The notes beneath the pieces were generated by a model. It was not told where the DNA came from and ran no database searches. It worked only from the letters and a program-made list of their open reading frames with translations. A DNA stretch of 64,000 nucleotides from Agapanthus africanus. Lineage: Eukaryota > Streptophyta > Magnoliopsida > Asparagales > Amaryllidaceae. Location of the stretch: the NCBI GenBank assembly GCA_030015575.1, contig CM057347.1, forward strand, positions 405,946,248 to 406,010,247, given 5' to 3'. Each line of letters begins with the position of its first letter. The first letter of the stretch is position 1. Positions 20,340-31,976 of this stretch are shown here, piece after piece. The translations under genes were made by a program, and so were the position numbers.

Positions 20340-23300
20340 GGCATGATATGGTCGCTACCTGGAGAGAGAGAGAAGAAAACACTCAGCGTGCGCTCTTGCA
20401 AGATCAGATCGGTTATTATTTTATCTAATCAGGATGGCTCCCACTGTTTTTATTAAATCTTCCTTCAAACCTTAAAAGGAAAGACTAGCTGGGATTAATT
20501 ACACACTACAAGTTCGCCAATCTTTCAGCCAGGCCAGTGTCGGTACTTTGAGGGAGGTCCCCCGTGCTTTCGCACGAACCTAATTAATGTAAACCTCGTT
20601 TTCCCAGAGGCGTAATCTCGTTAACACCTTTCTAGACACCTACTTGATCGGCTAATTGTAATGTGTAAAACTCTCCCAGGAGTAATTCTTACTCGCAGCG
20701 GGTATCGGGATCCAACTATCGCATAGAAGGTATGCAATCTCATTGCAAATTTCAACACTTGAAATTCCCGATAATTTTGCCCCTAATGTGCTATGACCTT
20801 GACGAAAGCCAACAAACCATAGCCCGTTAGTCAAGTTCAACCCGTACATTTCTTGATTGAATTAAACCCACCCGCACGACCCTTGACGAAAGCCAACAAA
20901 GCCGCACGACTACCCTAATCCAATCGCATCGTATGCAGCAGATAAGCAGCATATAGCTACCGCATACTGCACCTTGACGAAAGCCAACAAATGTAGCACG
21001 AATACTATATACAACTTATCTGAAATGACGGAGGGCTACGACAGGTTTTTCTGAAAACCTATTGCGTAATGAACTTGATATCATTGTAGGATCGAATGAA
21101 TTTTGAAATGGAGTGTTTTTGAGGATTTTCTAGTTTTGCTAAAGGAGTCACTCCCGGTGAAGGGATCGTCGGTCCTTTCCTCGTCGAATGAGGTGCGGGA
21201 TATATCATATATATCACTGTGCAAAGCAGAAACTATAGAAGCAATCAAAAATAAACCGAGGGGTGTAGCATCTGCCAGTTATTGCTAAAGGAGTCACTCC
21301 CGGTGAAGGGATCTCGGTCCTTTCCTTATCGAATAAGGTGCAGGATATATCACATATACCGCTGTGCAAAGCAAGAACTGTAGCTATCTATTTTTATTTT
21401 GAAATTCGATTCCACAACATCTTAGGTTTCTTTTCTTTCATTAATCACATTAATGAAGTCCCATCATTTAAGTACCTAAACATCACAGATAAATACGACG
21501 TACACTTATGCCATCCGCATTCGCCTGATGTCCCCTCGTGCACCGTTAGGTTAGGTAACTAACGGCAGAACGGGGCCGGGCTAGCGCGGGTGTAAATCAT
21601 AAGTAACATCTATATAATATATCATATATACTATATACCGTACTATCACAGAACATCACATGATCACTTCACAGATATCGCAGCAGAAGAAACATATGAA
21701 ATATTGGATATACTAGGACGTCCGTATTTTCAATACGAGCCAGTATAAAACACGGATTCCACGGTCGCGATGAATAGCCAAACCCACACCCCAAGACCCC
21801 TACGAGAGCGGCAAGCAACCCTACCAATTCTAGAGTTAGGAGACCAGGACTCGACTCCTCGAGTTGGTCTCCCACTGGACCCTAGAACCCGGTTACTTGT
21901 GCCCTCCTCCTTGGGTCTATCCTAGTGCGGAAAAGTAAATAATATACAAATGGTGACAACATCCGCAACCTGGAAGTGCCCCAATAAAAGAATATTACAT
22001 ACAAGTTTTTACATGAATGAAAATGAAAAACACTCATCTCACATAAAAACCCCCGGCTATTTAAACACGACGATCCAATATAACATATCCAGCAACACAT
22101 AACATCACATGTCATCTTCGTAAGTAAATATGCGCATCCCAATTGTCGTTGACATATAGCAACGAAACCGGAGATATCACATATTACACTTACGGTCACA
22201 GAAAAGAAAGTGTAAAACTACAACAGTTGGAATCCACAACCTGCATAGACATCGCATGCCTAATCAAATGAATTCCTTAGACATCGCATGCCTAACAATT
22301 ATAAACCCCGCATTTTAGTCTCATTATCGAAAACACTTTTCAATATCAAGTCGGGCAATTCAACAAGATTCCCGACATCCTGATCGAATGCTCGTCGCAA
22401 ACTTCAGTAGGCGGCCGCACCCTCGACGCCGTTGACAAAGTGCACCAAGGCGGAACACCGCTGCCGCGAGCACCCGAACGGATGCTTTCGGCGACGGGGT
22501 TCTCCTACAGTCACTTGGTCGGGGCTATGGAGTGAGGCTGTCTATTAAGTTTACCCGGCGAGTATCCGCGTACGCTACGTGATTGCGACGGACTTTTGAT
22601 CACATCAAAATTCCGTGGCAACCGATCAAGTGAGACTAAACTGCTATGTTTATAACATTCATATTAGTTATCTCATAACTATTTGTGAATTCCAATTATT
22701 GTATCACATTCCAGATAAATAGAAAATATTAAACTTTCCGATCGAACATCTAAACACCCAAGTTTTCCCGAAACAGCTCAACACATGAAATAAGTTTAAA
22801 AACATTCATTTCGTGCCTCAGTACCAACGGTCCAGTCGTAGAAAGGTCAAGCCAATGCCTCACATGTGGCTCGCCGTACTGCCCCAAACCCGAAGGTTCA
22901 AAGGGCAGTTCAAGACGGTCACATAATCGAGTTAAGGTTTGTTGTCTTCTAGAGGGACCATCGCATTACTTGCACTACTTAGAACGTCATTAAACTATGG
23001 AAAATCCAACAATTGAAAACTTCCCGACAGGGGAAAAAGTGGGTATTTATATCCGGTCGAACTTTTTTAACATATTCTAAAATTATCCGGAAACACACAG
23101 ACAAAATTAGACAATCCGATCGAAACACCGAGTCCCCAATGCAACCTAGAAAACTCAACTCTTGAGTTCAGTTTAAAAATTCCCAGGAAAACCAGCACTA
23201 CAAATTAGGAGTTACTGTGTAAATTTCATTGAACAAGGAGATATTACGGCCGCGGAACCGCCGCACGAGCCATGCTCGTGCCGCGGAACCGCGGCGGGTA

Positions 23301-23480
23301 GATGGAATTGGGCTATCGAATTTTACCGTAACTCTTACAATCACCTGCTGATTTTTCTGCATATTTTTAATATCGAAAAAATCCAGATTTCAAAATATGT
23401 ACAGAGAGCATTTTGAGATTAGGGTTTCGGTTCGATCGGACTTCTAACTCCGTCTACGCTTCGCCTAAGGCTCTAGCTAG
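20340..23480 (-). other. copia-1 long leader and repeats, no gene
   Basis: Between the decayed gag and the PBS are 3.1 kb without a believable ORF. CCTTGACGAAAGCCAACAA occurs three times (about 20799, 20880, 20971). A segment of about 150 bp is duplicated in tandem at 21136-21440 (GCTAAAGGAGTCACTCCCGG copies at about 21139 and 21284). The palindromic CCGCGGAACCGCGG lies near 23250-23300. All of these recur in copia-2 (37340-39480). Confidence 0.7.
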
Positions 23481-23492
23481 GCTCTGATACCA
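23481..23492 (-). other. copia-1 primer binding site
   Basis: The coding strand reads TGGTATCAGAGC, complementary to the 3' end of initiator tRNA-Met, one base inside the 5' LTR. Confidence 0.9.
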
Positions 23493-23493
23493 C

Positions 23494-25702
23494 TGTAGGG
23501 TTCCTAGGCACACTAATGAGGTCACACAAGGCATCAACCATGCCAAATTCAAATTTTACAAGTGCCGAGAAACCCTAATACGGATCGTTAACTAGATTTT
23601 AGGCGAAACAAGAAACTAGTTAACAACTTAACTACTAAGTGAACGGAAATACAACCTTTGTAGATCTGGTCCTCCACCTCCATAGCTCCGTGATGAAGTC
23701 CCCTCGCTGCGATCATCGGATCCCGGACTCTAGCGTTGGTTTCATCGGAGAAATGGGCGGGCTAGGTCGTCGACTTCGATGCCGAAGATGATCTACGTCG
23801 AGGCATCACAAGATCAAGCTCCAACTTCACCAAGTCATGAAACTTGTGAAGAAAACACCTTATACTACTTGGCAAGTGGTAGAGGATGAAGAAATAGGAA
23901 GTGGGTTCAGTTTAGAATTGGATTTCTCACTCTTTTTCTCAAGTTGCCATTGATGGAGGCAAGGTTTTCTTCATGTTGAAGAAGGAGAAGAAGAAGAAGA
24001 TAATATGATAAGTATTATCAAAAAGAAAAGAAAATGAATACTTATCATATAGCAACCATGGTCAAGTGTAGAGAATGAACTAGGGTTAAGTGGAATGGTT
24101 AGGGTTAAGCATGAAGACAAAATGGTCACTTAGTCAAAGCTTCATGAAGCTTCAACAACAAACAAAGAAAGCCACCATTTTTCTTTTCTTTTGCCAAAAA
24201 GAAATAAATAAATAAATAAGTAAATAAACAAAACTCTAACCATTCATATAACCATGGTTTAATTCTTTACACAAACTCAAGTTAGCTTGTATCATCAAAC
24301 ATGATACAAACTAGTGCACACAAAAATATATCACATATACAACTTGTGCACATCAAGTGAGAAAATCCATTTAAAGTGAACCAATACTAGTTAATGCAAA
24401 GTAATATATCAAATATATAATTATGCATTAAATCATTAAATCAATACTTGATTTAACGATCCGGTCATATCGCATATAACCGACTAATATCCAATGTATC
24501 AGCTTATCGAATCAATCCTCGATTCGATAACTAGGTTATATCGCATACAACCAATCGATATATTCATCGCGAGAATAGAATACGGTATCACATATACGCA
24601 TTATTCTCGGTCCCACACATATCTCATATGCGCTCCTATTTCGTTTCGATTGAGCCAGGAAACCTCTGTGTAGGACTCTAAAGACTCGTCAATACGCCGG
24701 CAGCAGGTGATGATCATATCAAACACCCACAAGCCGCAAGCGGTCTGCTAAACGTAACGGCCACCCGGGTATTGAGCGATCAGAAGATCGACGAGCAAGC
24801 CCGCTCACACTCCTGTGAATCCAACCAGTAACACTTACCGTACAGTCCGATCTCGTCATCTGATATGTCGCATATCTTGCCTAGGGGTGGTATACGTCAG
24901 ACCCCAATAGCTCGATAAGTCGTGTCGATATGAGGTCTATAACAGTTCGAGAAACTACTGGTAACACTTACCAGTAAATCTCAGCAACCCTGGCCAGGGA
25001 TTTCTGGTTATAGCCAATCGAACACAGCGCAACATCAACTCCCTATACCGGGAGAGACGAATCCCCTCCTATCACTCATTGCCTCCATGTGATTCGGGAC
25101 TGTACCCAAAAGCCACCGTTTTGCACGCCCTCTTGGACATGGTAAGGTGGAAATCAAAGCACAGTGGGAACCACACAAGACTCTATGACAATCTCAGGTC
25201 AACAGACTACTCTGTACCAGTGTCACCAGAGAACTGCCATCTGACGTAAGGTATAATACCATCTGGGAGTTCTCGGCGAGTCTGTCCAGTGTACCCAGTC
25301 TCCACTGAGCACCCGTATATTATCTCTGATGTCAAACACTAATGGATATGGGATCATCCATCGCCCATCTGTATAGGTCGAGAAGGTATACGCTAGTCTA
25401 CACTGGTATATCGATGCCCCGTCTCGATACACCCACGACTAGGGACTTTGAAGGATGTACTTATGGACTACCATGTCCCCACTAGTATGATCCGCATCAT
25501 AGTCCAGGTAGTCAAGTACACATCCTAAGGGCTTTACCAACATGTAACAGAGAGACAATCAGTGTACACGTTAAGGTAAAGATCAACCAGATAGCATACT
25601 ATCATATCGAGCAAGAAAGTCCTCCCTATATATGTCCAAGCATCCACTACAATATACATCCTGTGTATAGTAATGGCCTCTAGGGCATACATATAACTAA
25701 CA
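23494..25702 (-). repeat. copia-1 5' LTR
   Basis: The 2209-bp partner of 15345-17549. On the coding strand a TATA-like CATATATAGGGAGG lies at about 25620-25637, shortly after the LTR start. Confidence 0.9.
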
Positions 25703-26678
25703 CTTTTTAGAAGAGTTAAACTCTTGTGAATATGAAGAAGAGGTAAGAGGTTTTGTCTTTGTTTCTTTCCTTACCTAGGGTTTCTTTTGGAGATCTTCTT
25801 CTCTCTGGAGAATTAAATTTTCTTTTCTTTTGGCTTACGAAGGGTTTTTTTCTCTCTCCTTCTCTCTCTCCCTTTTTTGTCCCTTTGCTCTTATTTATAG
25901 GAGAAAGAAAAGAATCAATTTGTTCAAAAAATCTCTCATTGAGAGATTTTGATCAACCAAAATGATCTTTTAGATCAATCGGTGAATTTTATTCACCGTT
26001 GAATTTTTAATCCAAGTACTTCTGTTTTATAGAAGATATTTCTTTTGTTGTTCTTAGCAAGTTTAGGAAGATATTTTCTTGCACAAAATTTTTCTGTAAA
26101 TTGGTGATTTTTAATAACCATTGGATTTTTAATCCAACGGCGCTCTGCTTTACAGAGTGCAATCTTTCTTGTTTAGAAAGATCCAAGGAAATATTTTCTA
26201 AAATAGCGCTTTTGATCCCTTTGTTTAGAATTTAATTATATCTGTTCAAAAGGCATAGGAGCCATCACGTGTACCACGTGACCCCTCACAGAATTAATTT
26301 GGTTTGTTCGTATGAAGGAGTCTAAACAGAGAGAAGGCATCACGTGGTAACACGTGAGCTTCTTTGTTCTTTGTTTGTTTTATAACCGAGTCCCACACGT
26401 TTTGTGTAAAAGGCAATCACGTGCTTGCATGTGAGGCTTTAGCTGCCGCCTACTAAATGGATCCGCTTACTCTGCATACAGATGCATCACGTGATTGCAC
26501 GTGATGCTCCACTTAGCGGGAATTTTTTTCTTTTCCTTCTCTGAGTCTCTTTGTAAGGGATTGATGATCACGTGCTTACACGTGATGCTTCCATTAGTGG
26601 GGAATTATCCCCTTCCCTTTTTCTTTCTGAATTTTTATAAAGGAATAGTCTCGTTCTAAGTCCAAAAGAATATATAAA
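25703..26678 (-). repeat. Element A 5' LTR, distal part (U3)
   Basis: This continues the LTR interrupted by copia-1. A TATA box on the coding strand (CTATAAATAA) is at 25891-25900. Upstream of it (26260-26590 on +) are five pairs of CACGTG-type words 6-8 bp apart, e.g. CACGTGTACCACGTGA and CACGTGGTAACACGTGA. The region aligns with LTR B at about 50460-51020. The exact LTR end was not found. Confidence 0.7.
25891..25900 (-). promoter_or_regulatory. TATA box of element A LTR
   Basis: CTATAAATAA on the minus strand, downstream of the CACGTG pairs. The homologous position in LTR B has CTATATAAAG (50441-50450). Confidence 0.6.
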
Positions 26679-28920
26679 TGTTACGCGCCGCTTCCCAGTA
26701 TACGGGTGGAGGACGCGACGAGGCCGCTACGTATTTACTCAGAAGTAAACACGCTAAGTGTATCTAAGCAATATAAAATAAAATGTACACAAGAGACAAG
26801 ATGTAAATAAAAGCAACTTTATTTATTAATATTCTTTTTACAATACAACTGAAAAGTAAATACATGGAATGAAAGCAATGCCTAAACAGTGGCATAACAA
26901 AAATGTAAAGGAAATGTAATGTACAAGTGAACTTGAACTCTGGATCTTCAGTAAACTGGTCCAAGTCCTCGCTTCTGGGCTCGATCTCCAGTGAGTCCGA
27001 ATCACCTGACGACATTCCAAAGAAGAAGAAAGAGAATGTCGTCAGCAAATAAATCGCTCGGTATGTCCCGTAAATAGACAAGAATGGAATAGATAGAATA
27101 GAGTGTATATTGCTATAATATTGTATTTAGTGTTAACGCTGTTGTTTGTAACTTGGTACAGAAGAATGCCAGTGTATACGAGAGGAGTCCCACTATTCCG
27201 GAGACTAAGGTATACGGAGCACAAGGAACCGTTCAGCCACGGTACAACGGCAATGGATATTCAGGTTAGGTGTATTATGGTTACAGTCTCGTGCAACTTC
27301 TAACAACTTCCGTAACAGTCTACCCCTTAAAACCCACGATGTCTTGATGGTATTATTTGTATTGTACTGTCTTGATTTATATAGATGGATGACTTGCCGG
27401 AACCATGATATCAGTAAATGGATATAACTGGAGAATCATGTAGATGGATGTCTATCCATGGTTCGGTTCGGTCAATATAGATTGAATATATGGATTCATA
27501 TTGAATTGTAGTTTTATAATTTCATACTTGAATCATATTCAAGTCAGATTGATTATATTGAGACTCATTCTGAGTCAGACAATTAGAAAAGAAATTGAAG
27601 TCCTGAATTATGTTTTGGTGCTATCGGTAACTGCTGCATATGGACGGCAGGATTTGTGTCTTTTTCAAAGACAATTACCGTATTGATAACACCATTTGTT
27701 AAGTTTTCTACCTTAAATAGGCAAACACCCATATCTCCGGCTCCCTGAGGCTCAAGAGACTGGTCCCGCTTAAACCTATATTTACTATGGTCTTTATTGT
27801 AATTTAGTATAACTTGAGGGGGTTTTATGTAAAATAGTTTTGTTATACTTTCAAAATATACCTCAAGTATTTAATTATCGTCTTTAGAGTTTTCATAGAT
27901 GTTTCTTTTATTCAATATGAAATTTCTAGTGAATATGACCTAGTTTTTAAAGTACAGGGTATTTATTTGAAATATTGGAATTGTATAGTATTTTCTTGTA
28001 AATGGAGTGTGTTTCTTGAATTTTGGAAATGTTGAATATTATAAATATTAAAAATATATTTTTTGATATTAAATACATACATATATATATATATTTATTA
28101 AAAATATAAGTTTTATTAATAATAGAAATCATATTGAAAAATGTATTAAATATCTTTCGAGATCGTATGCTCCTTGCGGAGGTCTGCATATCATTCTACT
28201 AGGCTCGAGGATGTGCGATAATCCGCACCATACCAAACAGATTCCCCAAAATGGGTTGTAGAGGCGCAATTGTAAAGATTTGTTAAATACATTTCTTATA
28301 GAAAAATATTTTATAAGTTGAAGGTAGTTATATGTAAAGTCGTATTTTCCCAAATCTATGTTTCAAAATTCCATCGTGCTATGTTAAATATGTGTGTTGT
28401 GAGGAGGTAGGACATTACCTCGTAAACTATCTAAAGGTATAAAGGTATTATAGAGTTTATGTCGGAAACTAAAGTTCGTGGTATTTTAATGTAAAATTGC
28501 GATAAAATATGCATATAACAATCTTTTGTGATGAAACTTATTAAAGATGTTTATTAATGTTTAATGAACAATATTTGATGATATGAAGGTATCTTGATTA
28601 ATAAAAATTATAGTTTTTAAAGAAAACCGAATCGGAAGTCGGACTAACTCCGCTTCCGTCGGGTTTTAGTTTTGAATGTTTTTAAAATAGAGAAAAGAAG
28701 GAGAAGTTGGGACTTATTGGATGATTGGCTAGAGGAGAGAAAGTGGAAGAGGTGGGAGTTTCCGGTGCGTCGTTTCGTAGTCGGAAACTCCTTGAGTTGT
28801 CGCCGGAAATTCGTCGGAGCTTTGCCCTTTGCTAACTCCACTTGCACACAAAAGGATCTTGGAATTTTCTTGAGTGTTTGGGCAGGGATTTGTGAGTGAG
28901 GAGGGGTAATTTGAGGGTGG

Positions 28921-28930
28921 TATTTATAGG
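28921..28930 (-). promoter_or_regulatory. TATA box of solo LTR
   Basis: CCTATAAATA on the minus strand, followed in the transcript direction by a pyrimidine-rich leader. Confidence 0.5.
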
Positions 28931-29304
28931 AAAAAATAGGGTTTAGGATAGTGAAAGGGTGTATTAAAGATTTGTAATAAAATGGATTAAATGTGAGTTT
29001 TATTGTGCTCTATAAATGTGCAGGGAAAAAATAATACCGGGGTTATGGGGGGAGTCCAAGAGTCTCCAGAGTTAAAGAAATTTTGGGTTTTGTCTGAGTC
29101 AGACCGGCGGCGCCGGCTCGAGTCGCCATCTTGCCAGCCTGAGTCACGAGTTGGGGGCTCGTATTGGGGCCACGTGTTGGGGTCGGTTGGTCTACTGCAG
29201 TGCACTCGTTTATTTTATGTGTGACTCTTCAGTTTACGTGTTGTGCTCGTGTAGACTCTTGGGCTTCTAAAAGATTAAAAGAATTTTAAATAAAAATAAT
29301 GTGT

Positions 29305-29376
29305 GGCTGATGGGATTTGAACTCTGGTGTTATGGTTCAGCAGTGCAAGGTCTTACCAATGAGCTACAAGCTCCTT
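29305..29376 (-). other. tRNA-like / SINE-like fragment
   Basis: The minus strand shows an A-box-like TAGCTCATTGG (29356-29366) and a B-box-like AGTTCAAATCC (about 29313-29323), about 33 bp apart, as in RNA polymerase III promoters. The acceptor and T stems pair poorly, so it is not a functional tRNA. It may be the head of a tRNA-derived SINE inserted in the LTR, or chance similarity. Confidence 0.35.
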
Positions 29377-29483
29377 CTTGCTGTTCAAAAGCAAATTAAA
29401 TTTATAGCTTGTGCTCAGGCTCAAATACTTATTTCTGTATTTTTGAAAAAATTGTACAGAATGTTTAGGGTTGTTACAATAAA

Positions 29484-29794
29484 TCTGGTCTCTAAGACCA
29501 CAAATACATATAGTCTGGTTGATAGAGTTTTTAACTAGATACAAATGAATAATTATAGTGGCGGTTACGATCTGAAATGTAACCTACCTACCAAGCAATC
29601 ACCCGAAAAAGAAGTGTGCCAGCAAACCGCTACTAATCTGAGTGGTCGGTCCTGCAAGAAAACTATGGTACAGCAGGGGTGAGTTGCCAACTCGTGAGTA
29701 GAAGATATCATCAGGCATAAATCGAATGCATAGCAATCTATCTAGGTTATACAGTAATAATAATATCATACCGTATGGTATCGAATGTGAACGT
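29484..29794. other. Unassigned spacer
   Basis: 311 bp between the solo LTR duplication and the next LTR. No ORF or repeat relationship to the rest of the window was noticed. It may be the end of element A's LTR plus flanking DNA. Confidence 0.4.
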
Positions 29795-31525
29795 TGTTCA
29801 CCGCCGAAAGATAAGGACCGAGACGTTGGGACGTCTCGCCAGAATTTTGGGGGCAGATACTATTTGGACTTCTCCATCCACCTCTCTGAATATACCAAGT
29901 TGATTTATGGCACCATATACCAGAGGTTTTGACAGATGCGACCGTTTTAGCAGACTTTATCAGATTCCCCCTCATTTTATGAGGGGGTTTTGATTGTGGG
30001 GACGCTCTTCTCTGAAGGCGCAAGCCCCTGCGGTTAATTACATTATCGCATTGCTATAACCACTTTCTCCTGTTCCAGCTGTTCACTTCGTGTCGTATGT
30101 ATTTTTGTTTATTTTGGTTGCCCATGGATTGTATACGGAGACTAGTTTATGTCGTCGTCCGTAGGGCGCGGATTAGTCCAAATCCGTATATTTGAGATTT
30201 GGGGTTTAGGTCAAGAATTTGCTTGACGGGGTTTTGAACTTAGGTTATATATTTCTTTGGTTCAAAAAATTTTGTTTTATTTAAGGACCGTTAATCTAGT
30301 TTAAAATTAAGATCAACTTAAATGTATGAGCATTTGGGCTCAATCTATTTTAAACTAAGGATACATTAGTACTATTTAAGACTAAGATCAACTTAGCAAT
30401 ATTTTTAAGGATCATTAAATTTATTAAGATTCAGAGCATTTAGGCTCAGTTGCAAGAGAGACTTAGCCAATTTGGGCTTACTCAGTCTTCTTTTGTTCTG
30501 TTCAGAAGTGCTAAGCACTTGTTTGGGCTTTGTTTGTTCAGCCCCCTTTTTATGCAAAAGTGCTAAGCATTTATTTGACGTTCTGACATTCACATGGATA
30601 TCATGTGAAGCATTCAATTATGGGCGCTGCCCAATCAGTGTTAAGCACTCAGCCGTTTTGGCTGTATATAAAGTGCTAAGCACATTTTATATGGCTCCCA
30701 CGTGCAGAGCACGTGCGGCACTGGGCGCTGCCCAATTAGTGCTAAGCACTTAGCCGTTTTGGCTGTATACGAAATGCTAAGCACTTTTTATGTGGCGCTC
30801 ACGTGAGGAGCACGTGAGGCGTTGGGCGCTTCCCAATTAGTGCTAAGCACTTAGCCGTTTTGGTTATATATGAAGTGCTAAGCACTTTTTATTCAGCGAC
30901 CACGTGTGTTTTATGTGAGGCGCTGGCCTTCTGTTTTAGGCGCCCCCATATTTTTTACGTGAGGCGCTAGGCGTTGTTAAAATGGCGCCCACGTAGGAAA
31001 CACGTGAGGCGCTAATCTTCTTTTTTTACTTCTTCTTTTTCTTCTTCTTCTCTTTTTAGAGATTAAATCTCTGTTAATGGCATATTGACCATTAATGATC
31101 GCCAAGATCTTTGTTTTTGAAGATCTGGGATCAGGTTTTTTCTTTAAGAACTAAGTTCTTTTATTGGTTCGTTTTCCTTTTATTTTTCTTTTGGACCTAA
31201 ATCTTTTCTGAATCTTTAATTCTCAAGAACAAGATCTTTCTGATGAGAATTAAATTCTCAACTTATGAAAGACTTGTCTTGTGGATCACTGATCCAGAGA
31301 AAGAACTAAATTCTTTGAGAATGGTTAAACTCTTAGAACATGTAAAAGAAATATTTTGATTATGTGTTTTCTTTACCTAGGTTTTAAAAAAAAGGGAAGT
31401 CTTCTTCTTTTGAGAATTAAATTCTCTATTGTTTTGAAAGCTTTATGTATTTTTTTAGAAGCATATGGAGGGTTTCTCCTCTGTCTCTGTGGTTTCTCTC
31501 TGTGTGTCTTTTGAGACTTGAAGTC
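29795..31525 (-). repeat. LTR fragment F of the A/B Tat family
   Basis: On +, this begins TGTTCACCGCCG like LTRs A and B and carries motif M1 (29880-29927), hairpins at 29967-29987 and 30012-30033, and CACGTG-rich repeats at 30690-31010 with GTGCTAAGCACTT words. No PBS precedes 29795, so it is a 3' LTR or solo LTR. The U3 end is lost at 31526, where a copia LTR fragment begins. Confidence 0.75.
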
Positions 31526-31976
31526 TGTTAGGAATATGTATGCCCTAGAGGCCATTATCGTATGATATAGTGGATGCTTGGACATATATATAGAGGACTT
31601 TCTTGCTCGACATGATAGTATGCTATCTGGTTGCTCTTTATCTTAACATGTACACTAGTATTATTATACCGTCTCTATGATACATGTTGATAAAGACCTT
31701 AGAATGTTAGCTTGATTACCAGGACTATGATGTAGATCATACCAGTGGGGCTTGTGTAGTCCGCAAGCACATCCTTTAACAGTTCCTAATCGAGGGAGTA
31801 TCGAGACAGGGTATCGATATTCCAGAATAGACTAGTGTGTACGTTTCTTGACCCTGTATGGGGCGATGGTTGATCCCACATCCATTGGTGTTTGACATCA
31901 AAGATTGTACACAGGTGCTCATTAGAGAATGAATACACCGAACAGGACTCCCCGAGAACTCCTAGTTGGTACCATA
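31526..31976 (+). repeat. copia LTR fragment, head to head with copia-2
   Basis: It starts TGTTAGGAATATGTATGCCC, the coding-strand start of the copia LTR, and runs about 450 bp on +. It then stops where the opposite-orientation copia-2 LTR begins. It is a truncated LTR, not a full element. Confidence 0.75.

Larger units (their letters stand above)
15345..25702 (-). mobile_element. Ty1/copia element copia-1 with both LTRs
   Basis: A 10.4 kb element lies on the minus strand. The 3' LTR is 15345-17549 and the 5' LTR 23494-25702. The PBS complement is 23481-23492 and the polypurine tract 17550-17560. The coding-strand LTR starts TGTTAGTT and ends CCCTACA. Flanking 5-mers are ATTTT (15340-15344) and CTTTT (25703-25707), a target duplication with one mismatch. 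The two LTRs are nearly identical by eye. The internal coding region is heavily decayed, so the copy was probably mobilised in trans or was already defective. Confidence 0.9.
5315..26678 (-). mobile_element. Tat-type Ty3/gypsy element A, nested and truncated
   Basis: On the minus strand, the order from right to left is 5' LTR (interrupted by copia-1), PBS (12995-13012), gag, protease, RT and RNase H. The coding part stops inside RNase H at 5315, where the Athila 3' LTR begins. The archaeal RNase H, integrase and 3' LTR are absent and probably lie beyond the Athila insertion, left of the window. Its RT/RNase H is a close relative of element B at 62-64 kb. The outer (right) end of the LTR was not resolved; it lies somewhere between about 26590 and the solo LTR at 26679. 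Confidence 0.75.
26679..29478 (-). repeat. Solo chromovirus-like LTR
   Basis: On +, this is TGTTACGCGCCGC...GTTACA, 2800 bp, flanked by perfect 5-bp duplications ATAAA (26674-26678 and 29479-29483). On the minus strand it starts TGTAACAACCC and ends GGCGCGTAACA, the style of chromovirus (Tekay/Del-type) LTRs. No PBS or PPT adjoins either end, so it is a solo LTR. A TATA box CCTATAAATA lies on minus at 28921-28930. The 26764-27081 reading frame is not convincingly coding. Its insertion target looks like the end or flank of the element A LTR. Confidence 0.75.

Noticed and set aside
21882-22199. Cys-rich minus-strand frame as a copia gag nucleocapsid
   Set aside because: No CX2CX4HX4C spacing, and the homologous stretches near 250 bp and 38.7 kb do not keep the frame.
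26764-27081. Possible small gene with an acidic segment (SSGDSDSLEIEPRSEDL)
   Set aside because: It lies within the solo LTR near its end, is flanked by low-complexity sequence, has no recognised domain and no relative elsewhere in the window.
29305-29376. Functional tRNA gene
   Set aside because: A- and B-box-like words are present, but the acceptor and T stems do not pair and no clear anticodon arm forms.
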